DNA of 48,238 bases from Acetofilamentum sp. (GCA_020720625.1 DYOH01000016.1:1-48238); one strand, 5' to 3'; numbered from the stretch's first letter, positions 24,785 to 34,836 are shown. Notes: generated from the sequence alone by a model not told the origin. Made by a program: numbers and translations.

Positions 24785-27700
24785 CTGAGTTTGATGAACT
24801 TCTTAAAAAACTGCATGCTTTCAGAAAACTCTATCTGAGAAATGAGTTTCTTAAGCATGTTTTATTGTTTTTTATGGCTTTTGTGCTCACGGCGTTTTTG
24901 TTTTTAATGGCTGAATCTTTTTTTTACTTAAGTCCTGCACTTAAGGTCTCTTTACTTGTTACTTTTTTACTTTTGTTTGTCAGTTCGGCAGTGTACATTG
25001 TTTTGGTTTTTCTAAAAAAGAGAAGCATTTTTTGGCAAACCATCGACGACACTTTTCTTGCGAATTTGATTGCCCGGAAATATGTACTATTTGGCGATAA
25101 ATTTATAAATGTTCTTAGTTTGGCTGCCATTGGTGCAAACGTTTATAGCAGCGATTTATTAGCTGCCGGAATTGTCGAACGCTCCTTGTATTTAAATCGC
25201 TTTGCTTTTGCGGAGGCTTATAATCATACCAATTTTAGGCGTACTATTTTGTTTTCGCTTACTTTTTATTTAGTTTTTGCTGTTTTTTATGTCTTTAAAT
25301 ATGATTCATTAAAAACGGCTTTTTATCGCTTGGCACATCCTACTGTGTATTTTTCAAAACCTGCTCCTTTTAAATTTATGGTGCTAAACGAGGCTTTGCA
25401 GGTTGAGAGTCAGCAGGATTTTGTGTTAAGGTTGAAATTAGAGGGCGATGTTATTTCCGACAATGTTTCGCTCATTGTCAAAGGAAAGTCCTTAATGATG
25501 AATCGCGATTCCTTAGGTTTTTTTTCATATACTTTTTATGGGCCGGTAAATGATATTGATTTTCAAATGGAGAGTTCCGGATTTTACAGTGATTTGTATC
25601 ATTTGAGTGTTTTAAGAATCCCTGTTTTTACTTCTGTTAAGGCAATGGTTAAGGTTCCTGAGTATACTGGTGATTCGTCTTATGTGCTCGAAACATTATC
25701 CGATGTTCTGGTACCTGAAGGCACAAGCATCGAATTTTTTATGAAGACAGCAAATGCTGATACTATTTTTATTAATGAAAATTCGGAATTATTCCGCCGT
25801 GTATTGGTAGATAATGCCCTCAATTATAAGAAGAATTTCAAACATAATACCAAATATCAATTTGCCTTGAGTAATGCTGATATTAAACAGAGAAATCCTT
25901 TAGAGTTTAATGTAACTGTGGTTAAGGACAGGTTTCCTCTTATTGATGTGCTCAAATATGTTGATAGTGTTAATGTTTATGCTCATTACTTCTACGGACG
26001 TATTAGTGACGATTATGGGTTTAGCATGCTCAGGTTTAAGTATAGAATTAAGGGCGAATCATGGAGTTATTTACCCATACAGTTTGTTCCAAATTTATTC
26101 ACCCAGGAGGTGATGCTTTTTTTTGATTTTGCCAGCCTTAAGAAGAATAGTACCATTGAATACGCTTTCCAGGTTTATGATAACGATAGGGTGAATGGTG
26201 CCAAACTTACTGAATCGGCTGTTTTTGTTTTTCAATCGCCCGGCACTAAGGAATTGAGCGAGATTCAGGAAAAGGCAACCAAAGCCTTAAGCGGTCTTAC
26301 CAATCAAACGCAATCTGTTTTGCAAGAGTTACGGCAAAGCATGGAAGATTTATCAAAATCTACCACAACTGAAAAATTAGATCAGTGGGAAATGAAACAA
26401 AAACTCGAAGAGCTCGAAATGCAAAAAGAGAAGTTAGAGAAGTTGGTAAAAGAGATTCAAGAGAAATTTGAGAATAAAACCGAGATGGAAAAATTTCTCG
26501 AACAGAGCGATGATTTGTTGGCTAAGCAAAAAGAAATTCAGGAATTGTTCGAAAAACTAATGGATGAGGAAATGATGAAGTTATTTGATGAGCTTAAAAA
26601 TCTTGAAAATGAATTTGAGCAATCTGAATTAAACGCATTGCAGGAGCAATTAGATAATAAACTAGAAGATTTACAAAAAGAATTGGAGCGAAATCTTGAA
26701 TTACTCAAAAGGTACGAGGTTGAAAGAGATGTTGAGCAGCAAATAAATGAATTGAACGAACTTGCCGAAATGCAACAAAATGTCGCTGATTCTATTCAAA
26801 AGTTTAAAAACCAACCCGAAATGAAATCTGAGTTGATTAAAGAAATGGAACAGAAACTGAATGAGATTAACCAGGAGTATCAAGATATTCTCAAGAAGAA
26901 TGAGGCTTTGAAGGAACCAATGCCTATGGATAATTTTTCGCAGGAGTTTGATTCCATACAACAAAATTTTCAAGATCAAAAGGAGAATAATAATCGAAGG
27001 GATTTGAAAAATGAGATGCAACAGAATCAGGAGAATATTCAGGATCTTGCTGAAAAAATGTCGCAAATGATGGATCAGGCAGAATCTCAACAACTCGATA
27101 TGTCTATCGAAGAACTTAGGCAAATTCTTGATAATATAGTGGAATTTAGTTTTAAACAGGAGGAATTGCTCAACGATATGAATAATGTTTCGTTGGATAA
27201 TCCCAAGTATATTGATTTAATTCAGAAACAGCAAAATCTGGAACGCGATTTTTCTATCATTCAGGATTCCTTATTTTCAATTAGTGAACAAATTCCGCAA
27301 ATTGCTTCGCTTATCAAAGAAGATATCAGGAAAATAAGAGAATATGGCACCGAAGCTGTAAATCATTTTGAAGCCCGCAGGATTAATAGTGGTCGCACGG
27401 CACAACAATTTATTATGACCTCTGCAAACAATTTGGCTTTGTTTCTGAATGAATCTCTTGAAAGTTTAAAAAACATGCAAAAAAATGCATCACAGGGCAA
27501 GAATGGGAAACCTCAACCGCAAAACGGTGAACCTGGCTTGATGCAAATGCAACAGCAACAACAAAGTCTCAAACAGCAGATGCAAAAGATGATTGATGAT
27601 ATGAAATCTGGAAAATTGAAGAAAGGTGATAAGGAGTTTTCAAAACGTTTGGCTGAAATATTGGCTCAACAGGAAATTTTGCAACAAATGCTTAATCAGA

Positions 27701-28053
27701 TGCAAATGAATGGCGAATTATCGCCAAATGCCCAAAAAATGCTGCAAGAAGTAAAAGATTTACTTAAAAAAAATGAGGTCGATATTGTGAATAAAAATAT
27801 TACTCCGGAGTTACTGAATCGACAGCAAGAAATTTTAACCCGTTTGTTAGAAGCCGATAATGCCGAAAATGAACGTGAGAAAGAAGAGAAGCGTGAGTCT
27901 GAGACTGGGGAGAATAATATCAGGAGAGAGGTGGAGTTTGACTGGGAGAAATTTAATAAATCGCTTTTTCGACAGGAATTTCAGCAAAATCAGTTAAATT
28001 TGTTGCCTTTTTATAAACAATTGTACGAGAAGTATCAGACTAAAGAGAAATAA
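24760..28053 (+). CDS. DUF4175-like membrane protein with long coiled coil
   Basis: A membrane protein of 1097 residues from the Met at 24760, which overlaps the EnvC-like gene by 25 bases; an upstream start at 24727 would add 11 residues but deepen the overlap. Two transmembrane helices lie near residues 34-50 and 63-85 and another near 160-180. A beta-rich region spans about 200-490. From about 500 to the C-terminus the chain is glutamine/glutamate/lysine-rich coiled coil with many M-Q-Q-Q repeats. This architecture matches the DUF4175 group of Bacteroidota. It is probably a large periplasmic scaffold anchored in the inner membrane. Downstream ybeY follows after three bases. Confidence 0.75.
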   Translation: MVEYRQNITEFDELLKKLHAFRKLYLRNEFLKHVLLFFMAFVLTAFLFLMAESFFYLSPALKVSLLVTFLLLFVSSAVYIVLVFLKKRSIFWQTIDDTFLANLIARKYVLFGDKFINVLSLAAIGANVYSSDLLAAGIVERSLYLNRFAFAEAYNHTNFRRTILFSLTFYLVFAVFYVFKYDSLKTAFYRLAHPTVYFSKPAPFKFMVLNEALQVESQQDFVLRLKLEGDVISDNVSLIVKGKSLMMNRDSLGFFSYTFYGPVNDIDFQMESSGFYSDLYHLSVLRIPVFTSVKAMVKVPEYTGDSSYVLETLSDVLVPEGTSIEFFMKTANADTIFINENSELFRRVLVDNALNYKKNFKHNTKYQFALSNADIKQRNPLEFNVTVVKDRFPLIDVLKYVDSVNVYAHYFYGRISDDYGFSMLRFKYRIKGESWSYLPIQFVPNLFTQEVMLFFDFASLKKNSTIEYAFQVYDNDRVNGAKLTESAVFVFQSPGTKELSEIQEKATKALSGLTNQTQSVLQELRQSMEDLSKSTTTEKLDQWEMKQKLEELEMQKEKLEKLVKEIQEKFENKTEMEKFLEQSDDLLAKQKEIQELFEKLMDEEMMKLFDELKNLENEFEQSELNALQEQLDNKLEDLQKELERNLELLKRYEVERDVEQQINELNELAEMQQNVADSIQKFKNQPEMKSELIKEMEQKLNEINQEYQDILKKNEALKEPMPMDNFSQEFDSIQQNFQDQKENNNRRDLKNEMQQNQENIQDLAEKMSQMMDQAESQQLDMSIEELRQILDNIVEFSFKQEELLNDMNNVSLDNPKYIDLIQKQQNLERDFSIIQDSLFSISEQIPQIASLIKEDIRKIREYGTEAVNHFEARRINSGRTAQQFIMTSANNLALFLNESLESLKNMQKNASQGKNGKPQPQNGEPGLMQMQQQQQSLKQQMQKMIDDMKSGKLKKGDKEFSKRLAEILAQQEILQQMLNQMQMNGELSPNAQKMLQEVKDLLKKNEVDIVNKNITPELLNRQQEILTRLLEADNAENEREKEEKRESETGENNIRREVEFDWEKFNKSLFRQEFQQNQLNLLPFYKQLYEKYQTKEK

Positions 28054-28056
28054 ATT

Positions 28057-28479
28057 ATGGCTATAATTTTTGATAATGGGGAAACAAGTTTTAAGCACCA
28101 CAACACCAAGTTTATTAAACAATGGATAAAGCAGGTAATACAAGCAGAGAGTAAGAAACCTGGTGATTTGGCCATTGTTTTTACATCCGACGATTATCTG
28201 CTTCAAATTAATAAGCAATATCTGAATCATGATTATTATACAGATATTATTACTTTCGATTATTCCGAATTTCCTTTGGTTTCGGGTGATTTGCTGATTA
28301 GTATCGACAGGGTAAGAGAAAATGCCGAACTCTTGAATATTGGGTTTGATAATGAGCTATACCGGGTAATTGTTCATGGAGTGTTGCATTTATGTGGTTA
28401 CGGTGATAAATCTGATGCGGAAGAACTCAATATGCGTTCAAAGGAGAATTTCTATCTGGAGCTAATTCCACTAGCTTAA
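28057..28479 (+). CDS. ybeY: Endoribonuclease YbeY (rRNA maturation)
   Basis: A 140-residue cytoplasmic metalloenzyme required for 16S rRNA 3'-end processing and ribosome quality control. The family motif appears as VHGVLHLCGYGDKS at about residues 109-122. The first two zinc histidines (H-G-V-L-H) are present, but the third histidine of the classical H-G-x-x-H-L-x-G-Y-D-H is replaced by Lys/Ser; this variant is, to my knowledge, usual in Bacteroidota. The domain start NKQYLNHDYYTDIITFDY is also typical. It sits between the DUF4175-like gene (three bases) and mnmG. Confidence 0.9.
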   Translation: MAIIFDNGETSFKHHNTKFIKQWIKQVIQAESKKPGDLAIVFTSDDYLLQINKQYLNHDYYTDIITFDYSEFPLVSGDLLISIDRVRENAELLNIGFDNELYRVIVHGVLHLCGYGDKSDAEELNMRSKENFYLELIPLA

Positions 28480-28525
28480 TGTAGACGAATATTGCCTGTT
28501 TTTATGAGTACTGAAAATTAAATTG

Positions 28526-30403
28526 ATGAAAGATATATACGATGTTATAGTAGTTGGTGCCGGACATGCAGGTAGTGAAGCTGCTGCTGCCGCTGCAAAT
28601 TTGGGTTCTCAAACTTTGCTCATTACAATGGATATGACAAAAATGGCCCAAATGAGCTGCAATCCGGCAATGGGTGGTATTGCAAAAGGTCAGATTGTTC
28701 GCGAGATAGATGCTATGGGTGGTTATAGTGGCATTGTTACCGATAAAACGGCCATTCAGTTTCGCATGTTGAATAAAAGCAAAGGTCCTGCTTTATGGAG
28801 TCCGCGAGCTCAGAGCGACCGTGCATTGTTTACTTCGGAATGGCGGTCAATGCTGGAAAAAACACCCAATCTTTTTTTCTGGCAGGATTCAGTTGTTGCA
28901 CTAATATTTTCTGACGATAAGAAAAGTATAAAAGGGGTAATTACCTCACTTGGGGTGCAGTTTATGGCTAAATCTGTTGTTTTAACCAACGGAACTTTTA
29001 TGCGTGGCCTTATTCATATTGGTGATAAGCAACAAAGTGGTGGTCGAATTGGTGAAAAGGCCAGTTATGGTATATCTGAGCAATTGGCCGACTTAGGTTT
29101 CACTGTTGGTCGTATGAAAACTGGAACACCCGCCCGTATTGATGGCAGGAGTGTTGATTTTTCGCAACTCGTGGAGCAACCTGGCGATGATGCACCTTCA
29201 AAATTTAGTTATAGTGCACAAACGAAACCACTAACAAAGCAGTTGAGTTGTTTTATGGCTTATACAAATCCTGTTGTGCACGACACATTACGGAATGCTT
29301 TTCAGTTTTCGCCCTTGTTTAATGGTTCCATTCAAGGCGTGGGTCCTCGCTATTGTCCAAGTATTGAAGATAAGGTAAATACTTTTGCTGATAAAACCAA
29401 GCATTTGCTTTTTCTTGAGCCGGAAGGATGGGATACTGTAGAGTATTATCTCAATGGCTTTAGTTCTAGTTTGCCACTCGAAGTGCAGTACGATGCTTTG
29501 CTCAAGATACCTGGCTTTCAGAATGTGTCAATTTTTCGACCTGGATACGCAATTGAGTACGATTATTTTGATCCTACGCAGTTAATTGCAACCCTCGAAA
29601 CTAAAGCCGTAAAAGGTTTGTTTTTTGCCGGGCAGATCAATGGAACTACCGGATATGAAGAAGCAGCAGGGCAGGGGCTTATGGCGGGTATAAATGCAGC
29701 ACTTTCTGTGCAAAATCGTGGTACTTTTATTTTGCAACGTAATGAAGCATATATTGGCGTACTTATTGATGATTTAATTACCAAGGGAGTTAACGAACCA
29801 TACAGGATGTTTACAAGCAGAAGCGAATACAGACTATTGCTACGCCAGGATAATGCCGATATTCGCTTAACTGAAAAATCTTATAATATTGGGTTAGCCA
29901 GAAGCGAACGACTTGACGCTCTTAAGCAAAAAGTTAACGATATTGCAAAGGTTATTTACTTTTTGTCGGGCACCAGTGTAGCACCAGAGCAAATTAATGC
30001 ACTTTTGGCCGAGAAGGACACACCTGCAATAGAACAAAAAACACGACTTGATAAAATACTTTTAAGACCCCAGATACATCTTTCTGAATTGATTGAAAAG
30101 ATTTCAATTGTTGGCGAATTTGCTCAAAGTATGGTTTTGATGCACGACACAATAGAGTCTGTAGAAGTGGAAATAAAGTACAAAGGATATTTAGAACGTG
30201 AGCAAATTATAGCGGACAAAATTAAGAGACTCGAAGACTTGACACTTAATCCGGACTTTGATTACGATACATTGCACAACCTTACAATCGAAGCGAGACA
30301 AAAACTGAAAAAAATAAGGCCAGTAAATATAGGACAAGCTTCACGTATTAGTGGTATTAGTCCGTCTGATGTAAATGTTTTACTTGTGCACCTTGGGCGT
30401 TAA
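28526..30403 (+). CDS. mnmG: tRNA uridine 5-carboxymethylaminomethyl modification enzyme, MnmG subunit
   Basis: A 625-residue FAD enzyme that, with MnmE, makes 5-carboxymethylaminomethyluridine at the wobble position of tRNAs. The FAD-binding Rossmann motif VVGAGHAGSEAAAAA is near residue 10, the family motif SCNPAMGGIAKG near 48, and GLFFAGQINGTTGYEEAAGQ near 370. The C-terminus has the helical SRISGISPSDVNVLL domain. I chose the ATG at 28526 rather than the TTG directly before it. mnmE is not in the window. The stop codon touches a 50-bp perfect palindrome that carries a parS site. mnmG is often close to the origin in bacteria. Confidence 0.97.
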   Translation: MKDIYDVIVVGAGHAGSEAAAAAANLGSQTLLITMDMTKMAQMSCNPAMGGIAKGQIVREIDAMGGYSGIVTDKTAIQFRMLNKSKGPALWSPRAQSDRALFTSEWRSMLEKTPNLFFWQDSVVALIFSDDKKSIKGVITSLGVQFMAKSVVLTNGTFMRGLIHIGDKQQSGGRIGEKASYGISEQLADLGFTVGRMKTGTPARIDGRSVDFSQLVEQPGDDAPSKFSYSAQTKPLTKQLSCFMAYTNPVVHDTLRNAFQFSPLFNGSIQGVGPRYCPSIEDKVNTFADKTKHLLFLEPEGWDTVEYYLNGFSSSLPLEVQYDALLKIPGFQNVSIFRPGYAIEYDYFDPTQLIATLETKAVKGLFFAGQINGTTGYEEAAGQGLMAGINAALSVQNRGTFILQRNEAYIGVLIDDLITKGVNEPYRMFTSRSEYRLLLRQDNADIRLTEKSYNIGLARSERLDALKQKVNDIAKVIYFLSGTSVAPEQINALLAEKDTPAIEQKTRLDKILLRPQIHLSELIEKISIVGEFAQSMVLMHDTIESVEVEIKYKGYLEREQIIADKIKRLEDLTLNPDFDYDTLHNLTIEARQKLKKIRPVNIGQASRISGISPSDVNVLLVHLGR

Positions 30404-30452
30404 ATTTAACCTAAAAATACGTTCCACGTGGAACGTATTTTTAGGTTAAATT
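30403..30452. promoter_or_regulatory. parS site 1 within a 50-bp perfect palindrome
   Basis: The core gttccacgtggaac (30421-30434) is the ParB/Spo0J-binding parS palindrome. It is centred in a perfect palindrome that extends 25 bases each side, from the last base of the mnmG stop codon to 30452. The long arms could also form a terminator hairpin for mnmG. Confidence 0.85.
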
Positions 30453-30454
30453 CG

Positions 30455-30478
30455 ATTTTGTTCCACGTGGAACAAAAT
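30455..30478. promoter_or_regulatory. parS site 2
   Basis: The 16-mer tgttccacgtggaaca (30459-30474) is a near-canonical parS; it sits in a perfect 24-bp palindrome. Its centre is 39 bp from the centre of site 1. Confidence 0.88.
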
Positions 30479-30568
30479 TTAAATAAGATGGCAGATGTGT
30501 TTGATGTTTAAATTATTGGCGTATTGTTTTAAAGTGCTTAATTTAAGTATCACTTTAATCTTTTTATT

Positions 30569-32200
30569 ATGGAAAAACTGAGAATAAATATTGTTGATGT
30601 AATATCGCGAAGAACGTTTTTGGCCGAAATGCTTATCGAAAACGGAATTATTTCACAAATTATAGATTTAGGCGCTGAAGATCCAGACTTGAATTACGTT
30701 CTTCCGGGCTTTGTAGATGCTCATGTGCATATAGAGAGTTCAATGATTAGCCCTGCCGAATTTGCACGTTTGGCTGTACGGTGGGGTACTATAGCTACTG
30801 TTTCGGACCCTCACGAAATTGCAAATGTATTGGGTGTTGATGGGGTAGAACTTATGCTTAGATCGGGCAGGCAAGTCCCTTTTAAATTTTACTTTGGTGT
30901 ACCTTCTTGTGTGCCGGCTACTGACTTTGAAACTTCAGGTGCTCGATTGGATGCATCAGATGTAGATATTCTGCTTAGCAGAAACGATTTTTTGTATCTC
31001 AGTGAAATGATGAATTTTCCTGGAGTTGTGTATCAAAACGATGATGTGATGGCTAAATTGGCCGCAGCAAAAAAATATAATAAACCAATCGACGGTCATG
31101 CCCCCGGCTTAACCGGCGATTTGCTTTTTAAATATGTTAGTGCCGGAGTTGCTACAGACCACGAATGTTCAAATCTGGATGAAGCCATTGAAAAAATTGC
31201 CCTTGGTATGCAAATTCTAATCAGAGAAGGCAGTGCCGCAAAAAATTTTAGTGCATTGCATCCTTTATTCAATTTGTATCCCGACAAAATAATGCTCTGT
31301 AGCGACGATTTACATCCCGACGACTTGTTGAATGGACATATTAACCTACTTGTTAAAAAAGCTTTGGCTTTGAATTATAATTTTTTTGATGTTATTAGCT
31401 CGGTTACGCTTCATCCAAAAAAGTTTTACAATTTAAGTACAGGTTTAGTTCAGATTAATGATTCTGCTGATTTTATTGTTGTCGATAATCTTTCCAAGCT
31501 TCAGGTGATTTCTACCTATATTGGAGGTGAAAGAGTTTTTCACGATAATGAAGTTCATTTTCCTGCTTTTCAACCTGAAATTCGGAATACTTTTTTTGTG
31601 AATAAACTCAGTATCGACCAAGTTTTGGTAAAGGCGCAATCTAACACTATAAAGGTTATATTGGCCGAAGATGGGGAATTGTTGACTAAAAGTATTAGCC
31701 TTAAAGCTAAAATAGAAAATGGTTTTGTTATGTGCGATACCGAAAGAGATATAGCAAAATTATTGGTTCTTAATCGTTATAAGAAAGCCGAACCCGCAAT
31801 AGCATTTATCAAAGGTTTTGGTCTTTTTAAGGGTGCTCTTGCAAGCACTGTGGCCCACGATAGCCATAATATTGTAGCTGTTGCTACAAACAACGACGAT
31901 TTATTAAGGGCTGTGGCTCTTATACAGAATCATAAAGGGGCTTTGGTGGCAGTTTCTGGTAACGACGAATTGGTGCTACCGCTCGAAATTGCTGGCATCA
32001 TGTCGGCTCTAAAAGGGGAGGAGGTTGCAGAGCTTTACCACAAACTCAACCGTAAGGCAGCTGAGTTCGGTTCCGGATTGCGCGCTCCTTATATGACCCT
32101 TGCATTTATGTCTTTGCTGGTTATTCCTGCTTTAAAACTTGGTGATAAAGGCCTTTTTGATGGAGAAAATTTCGTATTTACATCATTGTTTGTTTCCTAA
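30569..32200 (+). CDS. ade: Adenine deaminase
   Basis: A 543-residue metal-dependent amidohydrolase that deaminates adenine to hypoxanthine in purine salvage. The metal-binding motif DAHVHIESSM is at about residues 49-58; GHAPGLTGDL, the histidine of DHECSN and CSDDLHPDDL follow in the barrel, and the C-terminal domain has HDSHNIVAVATNNDDL, a hallmark of Ade. Length is slightly below the usual 560-600. It follows the parS pair by about 90 bases and runs into uvrC after six bases, so ade-uvrC are probably co-transcribed. Confidence 0.93.
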   Translation: MEKLRINIVDVISRRTFLAEMLIENGIISQIIDLGAEDPDLNYVLPGFVDAHVHIESSMISPAEFARLAVRWGTIATVSDPHEIANVLGVDGVELMLRSGRQVPFKFYFGVPSCVPATDFETSGARLDASDVDILLSRNDFLYLSEMMNFPGVVYQNDDVMAKLAAAKKYNKPIDGHAPGLTGDLLFKYVSAGVATDHECSNLDEAIEKIALGMQILIREGSAAKNFSALHPLFNLYPDKIMLCSDDLHPDDLLNGHINLLVKKALALNYNFFDVISSVTLHPKKFYNLSTGLVQINDSADFIVVDNLSKLQVISTYIGGERVFHDNEVHFPAFQPEIRNTFFVNKLSIDQVLVKAQSNTIKVILAEDGELLTKSISLKAKIENGFVMCDTERDIAKLLVLNRYKKAEPAIAFIKGFGLFKGALASTVAHDSHNIVAVATNNDDLLRAVALIQNHKGALVAVSGNDELVLPLEIAGIMSALKGEEVAELYHKLNRKAAEFGSGLRAPYMTLAFMSLLVIPALKLGDKGLFDGENFVFTSLFVS

Positions 32201-32206
32201 TCGCTT

Positions 32207-34003
32207 ATGGCTTACCCATCGGAAGAGTTTCGACTTAAAGTAATTAATTTACCGGAATTACCTGGCATTTATCAGTATTTTGATAAATCCGGGAAAATTA
32301 TTTATATTGGAAAGGCAAAAAAATTACGGAAAAGGGTTTCTTCTTATTTTACCAAAATACACGACTCGTTTAAGACCCAAATGCTTGTAAAAAAAATTGT
32401 TTCGATGGATTACATGGTCGTAGATTCGGAACAAGATGCGCTTTTACTAGAAAATAATCTTATTAAGAAATATCAACCAAGGTATAATATTTTATTGAAG
32501 GATGATAAATCTTTTCCTTGGATTTGTGTTAAAAACGAATCTTTTCCCAGGGTTTTCTCCACACGGAATATTATCAAAGACGGTTCTAAATATTTTGGCC
32601 CATACACCAATGTAAAAATGATGAACTCTTTACTCGAGTTAATTCGCCAATTATATCCGCTTAGAACTTGTAGACTCGATTTGCGTGAGAGTATTATTCA
32701 GGAAAATAAGTATCGCCCTTGTTTAGAATACCATATTGGAAAATGCAATGCACCTTGTATTGCAAAAGAATCTGTTGAGCAATACGAAGTATATATTGAT
32801 AATATTCAAAAGCTTCTGAAGGGAAATATCAATCTGGTGATTCAATACTTAAAAAACCTGATGCAATCTTATGCTGATGATTATCAGTTTGAGAAGGCAC
32901 ATCATGTAAAGGTAAAACTTGCACTTCTCGAAAATTATCAAAGCAAATCAACAATTGTTAGTCCCAGTGTTCACGATGTGGATGTATTTAGTTTCCTGGA
33001 CAAAAACAATGATGTTTTTGTGAATTATTTAAAAGTAGTGAACGGACAAATTATTCAGGCGCATACTGTTGAAATTAAAAGAAAACTCGATGAAAGTAAA
33101 GAAGAAATACTCGTCTATGCGATTTTAAATATTCGTGAGCGATTGGCTAGCCAGTCGAATGAAATAATTGTTCCATTTGAAATAGATTTTCCCTTTACGC
33201 ACATAAAAATTGTGGTGCCTAAAATAGGGGATAAGAAGAAATTACTAGAATTATCTGAAAGAAATCTGCTCTATTATGCTAACGATAAACTAAAACAGCG
33301 CGAACTTGTGGATCCGGAGCGCCACACCAAACGTATTTTAAACAGGTTGAAAGATGATTTGCACCTTAACGAGCTTCCGGTGCATATTGAATGTTTTGAT
33401 AATTCCAATATTCAGGGCACAAACCCTGTGGCTGCTTGTGTGGTTTTTAAGAATGCTCGTCCGGCAAAAAGAGAATATCGGCATTTTAATGTGAAAACAG
33501 TTATTGGTGCTAATGATTTTGCTTCCATGGAAGAAATTATCTACAGGCGCTATAAGCGATTATTGGACGAAAAAAAATCGCTACCACAACTCATTATTAT
33601 CGATGGGGGCAAAGGGCAACTGGGCGCTGCATTGCAAAGTCTCGAAAAACTCGAACTGAGAGGTAAAATTGCCATTATTGGTATTGCAAAAAAACTTGAA
33701 GAAATCTATTTTCCCGATGATTCTCTTCCTCTTTATCTTGATAAAAATTCTGAATCCTTGAAGGTTATTCAATTTGCACGAAACGAAGCGCATCGTTTTG
33801 GTATTACCTTTCATCGGCAAAAAAGATCGGATAGTATGATTCAAAGTATTTTGAATACCATTCCAGGCGTTGGTGAAAAAACTGCCGAAAAACTTTTGCT
33901 GGATTTTGGCTCAATCGACGAAATTAAAAAATTAGATATGAATGCCCTTAGCAATTCTATTGGCCTTGCCAAAGCAAAAATTGTATACCGCTTTTTCCAG
34001 TAA
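32207..34003 (+). CDS. uvrC: Excinuclease ABC subunit C
   Basis: A 598-residue nuclease that makes both incisions in nucleotide excision repair with UvrA and UvrB. The GIY-YIG domain is at about residues 14-95 (PGIYQYFDKSGKIIYIGKAK), the UvrB-interacting UVR domain near 205-240, the RNase H-like endonuclease half with HIECFDNSNIQGTNPVA near 395-410 and DGGKGQLGAA near 465, and the helix-hairpin-helix pair IPGVGEKTAEKLLLDFG near the C-terminus. Length and domains are complete. It starts six bases after ade. Confidence 0.97.
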   Translation: MAYPSEEFRLKVINLPELPGIYQYFDKSGKIIYIGKAKKLRKRVSSYFTKIHDSFKTQMLVKKIVSMDYMVVDSEQDALLLENNLIKKYQPRYNILLKDDKSFPWICVKNESFPRVFSTRNIIKDGSKYFGPYTNVKMMNSLLELIRQLYPLRTCRLDLRESIIQENKYRPCLEYHIGKCNAPCIAKESVEQYEVYIDNIQKLLKGNINLVIQYLKNLMQSYADDYQFEKAHHVKVKLALLENYQSKSTIVSPSVHDVDVFSFLDKNNDVFVNYLKVVNGQIIQAHTVEIKRKLDESKEEILVYAILNIRERLASQSNEIIVPFEIDFPFTHIKIVVPKIGDKKKLLELSERNLLYYANDKLKQRELVDPERHTKRILNRLKDDLHLNELPVHIECFDNSNIQGTNPVAACVVFKNARPAKREYRHFNVKTVIGANDFASMEEIIYRRYKRLLDEKKSLPQLIIIDGGKGQLGAALQSLEKLELRGKIAIIGIAKKLEEIYFPDDSLPLYLDKNSESLKVIQFARNEAHRFGITFHRQKRSDSMIQSILNTIPGVGEKTAEKLLLDFGSIDEIKKLDMNALSNSIGLAKAKIVYRFFQ

Positions 34004-34161
34004 ACTTTGTCTTGCATGTTGCAAAATGTAAGGCGCTTAACTTCCTATTAACTTTTTAAATTCAATATTTTTTCTTTTGTATAGAACGTCTTAAGGCTGT
34101 GCATTGCTCTAAACTCTGTTTTATTACGTAAAAATATTTTTCGCTTAAAACGTAAAGCTAT

Positions 34162-34169
34162 TAACTTTG
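34162..34169 (+). promoter_or_regulatory. Bacteroidota-type -7 promoter element
   Basis: taactttg matches TAnnTTTG and ends 16 bases before the start codon at 34186. No clear terminator was seen between uvrC and here. Confidence 0.5.
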
Positions 34170-34185
34170 CACAAAAATATTTCGC

Positions 34186-34836
34186 ATGCAACAAACCGAA
34201 TGGTTAATTATATTTTTGGCTATAATTTCTTTCTTGTTAATAACGCTGAGAAACTATTATCAGAAGGAATATTTTTATTTTGTCAGGGCACCGTTCTCTT
34301 TTAAAATTTTTAACGAGTACGTTTACGAATTAAACCAGCGCCCCGGACTATTCTCATTTGTCATGTATTTTATTGCACTTACCTTGTCTGTTACGCTGAT
34401 TTATTTCTTAATCTATTATTTTAGTTTATCATTTTTGATTCAAAGTTCAGTTATTTCCTTGGTATATTTGTTTTTAAGCGCACTTATGTTGTTGGTGGCA
34501 AAAAATTTAGTGCTCAGGATTATACAATTGGTATTTAAATTTAGTGAGTTAATCAATATACATATATTAATTATATTAATATTTAATTCGATAAGCGGAT
34601 TAATCATTTTTCCGTTTTTATTAATGATAGTTTATTTAGATGCAAATTTAATCGACTTTAGCTTAGTAGCCTTAATTACAGTTATTTCTGTATTATTTTT
34701 GATGCGAATTATTTATCTTACAAAAATTTTATTTCGCATAGGATTTTCAATTCTCAGTATTCTTTTATACCTTTGTGCCCTTGAAATAGCACCCCTTTTG
34801 GTGTTATTAAATGTAGTAAAACTTTTAGTGAATTAA
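34186..34836 (+). CDS. DUF4271 integral membrane protein
   Basis: A 216-residue inner-membrane protein with about six hydrophobic helices. The N-terminal region RNYYQKEYFYFVRAPFSFK and NQRPGLFSFVMYFIAL matches the DUF4271 family of Bacteroidota, which is typically encoded just upstream of the uroporphyrinogen-III synthase gene, as here. No catalytic motif is visible; its role is unknown. The gap to hemD is 33 bases, so they probably share a transcript from the promoter element at 34162. Confidence 0.82.
   Translation: MQQTEWLIIFLAIISFLLITLRNYYQKEYFYFVRAPFSFKIFNEYVYELNQRPGLFSFVMYFIALTLSVTLIYFLIYYFSLSFLIQSSVISLVYLFLSALMLLVAKNLVLRIIQLVFKFSELINIHILIILIFNSISGLIIFPFLLMIVYLDANLIDFSLVALITVISVLFLMRIIYLTKILFRIGFSILSILLYLCALEIAPLLVLLNVVKLLVN

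Noticed and set aside
26701-27123. A 140-residue ORF antisense to the coiled-coil gene
   Set aside because: It mirrors the glutamate/glutamine-rich coding repeat and gives a leucine/phenylalanine-rich product with no recognisable feature.
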